From JBJXGC01 sp046154545 (GTDB lineage Bacteria; Chloroflexota; Dehalococcoidia; Tepidiformales; Tepidiformaceae): a DNA stretch of 17,872 nt. Positions within the stretch are counted from its first letter, which is position 1. Each line of letters starts with the position of its first letter. The notes below the pieces were generated by a model. That model made no database searches and was not told the origin of the DNA. It saw only the letters and a list, made by a program, of their open reading frames with translations. A program made the position numbers and the translations under genes. This document shows positions 15,526-17,872 of this stretch, piece after piece. The stretch lies in contig JBJXGC010000219.1 in assembly GCA_046154545.1 (NCBI GenBank), positions 1 through 17,872 on the forward strand. The letters are read 5' to 3'.

Positions 15526-16488
15526 ATGGGGCTGCTAGTTCTTGCGACCGGCACGGCCGGCGCCTTTGTGTTCACGGTCACGCTCTGGCTCACCCGCTTC
15601 GGGGTGCAGCCGGAGCTGGCCACGGCCAGGCTGGCCCGCCTGAAGGGCGAGGGGACGTCGCCGACGAGCTCGATCGCGAGCCTCTTCTCGCTCCGGAAGC
15701 GGACGAACATCCAGTTCGGCGGCATCAGCCTCGTCAATACGAACATCGTCGAAAAGTGGCGGATCCAGCTCGAACGGGCGGGGCTCGCCCTGAACGTGCG
15801 GGAGTACTTCATCCTCCGGGTTGGCATCGGACTGGCCTTGACGGCGGTTGGCGCCGTCCTGCTCCCGATGCCGGCCCTCGCCTTGCTGCTCTGGCCGTTC
15901 GGCTTCTTCGCCGTCGGGTTCTGGGTGAAGCGCCGCATCGGCTCACGCACACGGAAGCTCGAAAGCCAGTTGGTCGAGCTCCTGCAGATGCTCTCCAGCG
16001 GTCTGCGGGCCGGCTTCGGCCTGATGCAGGCGTTGGAGGGCGCGGCTGAGCAGCTTCCTTCCCCGCTTTCGATGGAAGTCCGCCGGACGCTTCGCGATAC
16101 GGCCATGGGCGCCGCCGTGGAGCAGGCCCTGGGCACACTCAATCAGCGGGTGGGCAGCGCCGACTTCGACATCGTGATCACGGCCATCCTCATCCAGCGG
16201 TCCGTCGGCGGCAACCTCGCCGAAATCCTGGACAACGTGGCGCACACGATGCGCGAGCGGGAGCGGATCAAGGGTGAGATCCGGACCCTCACTTCGCAGC
16301 AGCGGATGACCGGTTACGTGATCGGCGGTATCCCCATCGGCCTCGCCGGGATCTTCTACCTCATCAGCCCCGACTTCATGAGCCTCCTCTTCACGGACAA
16401 GCTCGGCTTGATGATGCTGGGCGCCGCCGCCGTGATGTGGTCAATCGGGTTCTTCATCATTAACAAGATCGTAAGCATCGAGGTCTAG
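15526..16488 (+). CDS. tadB: TadB-like inner-membrane platform protein
   Basis: A 320-residue type II secretion F-domain protein that forms half of the Tad membrane platform driven by CpaF. There is an N-terminal hydrophobic segment (about 3-23) and a paired hydrophobic region (94-135). The cytoplasmic T2SSF domain follows (about 145-260), with LVELLQMLSSGLRAGFGLMQALE and RSVGGNLAEILDNVAHTMRERERI. Two C-terminal membrane helices (about 263-283 and 294-316) end it. The GGNLAEILDN motif is typical of TadB. The start codon is 1 nt after the cpaF stop with AAGGAG inside cpaF, so the two are likely coupled. TadC follows after 4 nt. Confidence 0.93.
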   Translation: MGLLVLATGTAGAFVFTVTLWLTRFGVQPELATARLARLKGEGTSPTSSIASLFSLRKRTNIQFGGISLVNTNIVEKWRIQLERAGLALNVREYFILRVGIGLALTAVGAVLLPMPALALLLWPFGFFAVGFWVKRRIGSRTRKLESQLVELLQMLSSGLRAGFGLMQALEGAAEQLPSPLSMEVRRTLRDTAMGAAVEQALGTLNQRVGSADFDIVITAILIQRSVGGNLAEILDNVAHTMRERERIKGEIRTLTSQQRMTGYVIGGIPIGLAGIFYLISPDFMSLLFTDKLGLMMLGAAAVMWSIGFFIINKIVSIEV

Positions 16489-16492
16489 CGCC

Positions 16493-17404
16493 ATGATCCC
16501 TCTCATGATTTCGGCCGGCACCTTCGTGACCGTGGCCTTCATCTTCTACGGCGTCTTCTACCGCACCATCCAGGATGGTGGGCTGGACGCGCGCCTGGGC
16601 GGCCTGCGGTACAACCGCCCCGGCCGTGAGGCGTTGCCTGACGCCGAAGCGAGTTTCATCGCCCGCGTCGTCCAGCCGATGGTCCGTTCGCTGACGAAGC
16701 GGGCGAACTCGGTGTTGCCGAACAACATCAACGTCCGGCTCGAAGGGACGATCGCCAGGGCGGGACTCACCCTGTCGGCGGGCCAGTACATCCTGATCAC
16801 GGGCATTGCGGCCGGCGCCTTCCCTGTGCTCGTCCTTATCATGCTCGCCCTCGGCGGAAACACCAGTCCGAAGATGATGCTCGGCTTCTACGCCGTCCTC
16901 ACGGGCATGGGCATCTACGGTCCCCGGATGTGGCTCCTGGGGAAGGTGAAGCGCCGCCAGAAGGCTATCTGGCGCTCCCTCCCGGATGCGTTCGACCTGA
17001 TCACGGCCTCGGTCGAGGCCGGCCTCGGCATCGACGCCGCCCTCACCCGTGTCATCGAGAAAGTCCAGGGGCCGTTCGCCGTCGAACTGACCCGGACGAT
17101 GCGCGAGATCACGATGGGCCGCTCGCGCCGGGAGGCGCTGCTCGACATGGCCGACCGCACGGGTGTCGAGGAGCTGCGGTCGCTGATCAACGCTATCGTC
17201 CAGGCGGAGAGCATGGGCATCTCGATCGGCGGCGTGATCCGCGTCCAGACGGGCGTGATCAGGACGAAGCGGAAGCAGAAGGCCGAGGAGCAGGCGTTCA
17301 AGGCGCCAATCAAGATGGTCTTCCCGCTCGTGCTCTTCATCTTTCCCTGCATCATGATCGTGATCGGCGGACCGGCAATCATCCAGGTCAAGAACTCGTT
17401 CTAA
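16493..17404 (+). CDS. tadC: TadC-like inner-membrane platform protein
   Basis: The second T2SSF platform protein, 303 residues, expected to pair with TadB. It has an N-terminal membrane helix (about 5-24), a hydrophobic pair near 98-143, then the F-domain with SLPDAFDLITASVEAGLGIDAALTRV, EITMGRSRREALLDMADRTGVEELRSLINAIVQAESMGISIGGV, the TadC hallmark, and a basic RTKRKQKAEEQA stretch. A final helix (PLVLFIFPCIMIVIGG) ends it. GAGG at 16480-16483 overlaps the end of tadB. The TAA stop shares its last A with the ATG of the next gene, implying translational coupling. Confidence 0.93.
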   Translation: MIPLMISAGTFVTVAFIFYGVFYRTIQDGGLDARLGGLRYNRPGREALPDAEASFIARVVQPMVRSLTKRANSVLPNNINVRLEGTIARAGLTLSAGQYILITGIAAGAFPVLVLIMLALGGNTSPKMMLGFYAVLTGMGIYGPRMWLLGKVKRRQKAIWRSLPDAFDLITASVEAGLGIDAALTRVIEKVQGPFAVELTRTMREITMGRSRREALLDMADRTGVEELRSLINAIVQAESMGISIGGVIRVQTGVIRTKRKQKAEEQAFKAPIKMVFPLVLFIFPCIMIVIGGPAIIQVKNSF

Positions 17405-17751
17405 TGATGATCGCCATCTACGACACCACCGCCAATCGCGCCCTCGCGCACCGCGCCCATTCGGCCACATCAGCCTGGGCGCGCTTCCGGGGGCTGATGC
17501 TCCGCCGCGGGCTCGCCCAGGGGGAGGCGCTCGACATCCGCCCCTGCCCGTCTATCCACATGATGTTCATGCTCTTCTCGATCGACGCCGTCTTCTACGA
17601 TGACTCCCTCGTCGTGACGAAAGTGGCGCGCCGGGTGCCGCCCTGGATAGGGATCGCGTTCGGCGGTAAGGGAGCACGGGGCGTCGTGGAACTGCCCGCC
17701 GGCGCCGCCGATGGCGTCGCGCCCGGGGACCAGCTCAAGTTCGTGGCGTAG
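17404..17751 (+). CDS. DUF192 family protein
   Basis: A 115-residue protein of the DUF192 family, whose function is not established. The readable signatures are ARFRGLMLRRGLAQGEALDI, PCPSIHMMFMLFSIDAVFYDD (the family's IHTFxMRFPIDVLFLD-type motif) and the C-terminal VVELPAGAADGVAPGDQLKF. It lacks a signal peptide, unlike some relatives. The start is ATG at 17404, overlapping the tadC stop (TAATG), or the adjacent ATG at 17407; a much longer open frame from 16930 lies inside tadC and is rejected. I recall DUF192 genes beside Tad loci in other monoderm bacteria, so a link with pilus biogenesis is possible but unproven. The TAG stop is the first three bases of the heptamer repeat array. Confidence 0.88.
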   Translation: MMIAIYDTTANRALAHRAHSATSAWARFRGLMLRRGLAQGEALDIRPCPSIHMMFMLFSIDAVFYDDSLVVTKVARRVPPWIGIAFGGKGARGVVELPAGAADGVAPGDQLKFVA

Positions 17752-17872
17752 CTGTTAGCTGTTAGCTGTTAGCTGTTAGCTGTTAGCTGTTAGCTGTTAG
17801 CTGTTAGCTGTTAGCTGTTAGCTGTTAGCTGTTAGCTGTTAGCTGTTAGCTGTTAGCTGTTAGCTGTTAGCT
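17749..17872. repeat. Perfect 7-bp tandem repeat array (TAGCTGT)n
   Basis: 124 bp of uninterrupted 7-bp period, about 17.7 copies, run to the window end without a mismatch. The first TAG is the stop codon of the DUF192 gene, so changes in copy number do not alter that protein. The array contains AGCT in every unit and stop codons in each plus-strand frame, so it is not coding on the plus strand. Its true length is unknown because the window ends inside it, and such arrays often break assemblies. Confidence 0.97.

Noticed and set aside
16930..17403. Long N-terminal extension of the DUF192 gene
   Set aside because: It runs inside tadC in another frame with low-complexity translation. DUF192 homology begins right after ATG 17404.

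Overview
The window is a GC-rich stretch (roughly two thirds G+C by eye) of a bacterial chromosome with dense, mostly plus-strand coding. The Tad (tight adherence) gene order, a cpaB–cpaE–cpaF–tadB–tadC run with no secretin gene among them, several GTG starts and a possible leaderless-type promoter together suggest a monoderm, high-GC lineage. Chloroflexota is my best guess. This is an inference from gene content; no marker gene in the window settles it.

Left part (1-8086), housekeeping and metabolism. The window opens inside a gamma-glutamyltransferase gene, keeping the autocleavage threonine and the whole small subunit. Next is an M1-family zinc aminopeptidase with a C-terminal HEAT-like repeat region and a short coiled coil. 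A glycerol catabolic operon follows: glpK (glycerol kinase), glpD (FAD glycerol-3-phosphate dehydrogenase) and an APH(6)/hydroxyurea-phosphotransferase-like kinase. Both junctions are 4-nt GTGA overlaps, so translation is probably coupled. A convergent minus-strand gene for an isoprenylcysteine-carboxyl-methyltransferase-family membrane protein closes this part, overlapping the kinase gene by 20 nt at the 3' ends.

Middle (8087-8814), about 730 bp without a credible gene. It holds about 2.9 tandem copies of a ~100-bp repeat (8186-8476) carrying a motif of a type that recurs across GC-rich genomes, and then a structured leader upstream of the pilin genes.

Right part (8815-17751), a Tad/Flp type IVc pilus locus. 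Module 1 has two nearly identical Flp pilins, each followed by a perfect inverted repeat, then a TadE-like pseudopilin and a TadG-like von Willebrand A protein, ending at a strong intrinsic terminator. Module 2 encodes the assembly machine: CpaB, CpaE/TadZ, CpaF/TadA ATPase, TadB and TadC. A small DUF192 protein gene overlaps the tadC stop codon. No prepilin peptidase (TadV/CpaA) or secretin (CpaC/RcpA) gene is in the window. A peptidase is expected elsewhere; absence of a secretin fits a single-membrane envelope.

The window ends in a perfect 7-bp tandem array (17749-17872) whose first three bases are the stop codon of the DUF192 gene. The points most worth following up are a ~165-residue insertion inside the vWA domain of the TadG-like protein, the hairpin after each pilin gene, the heptamer array, and the phosphotransferase coupled to glpD.
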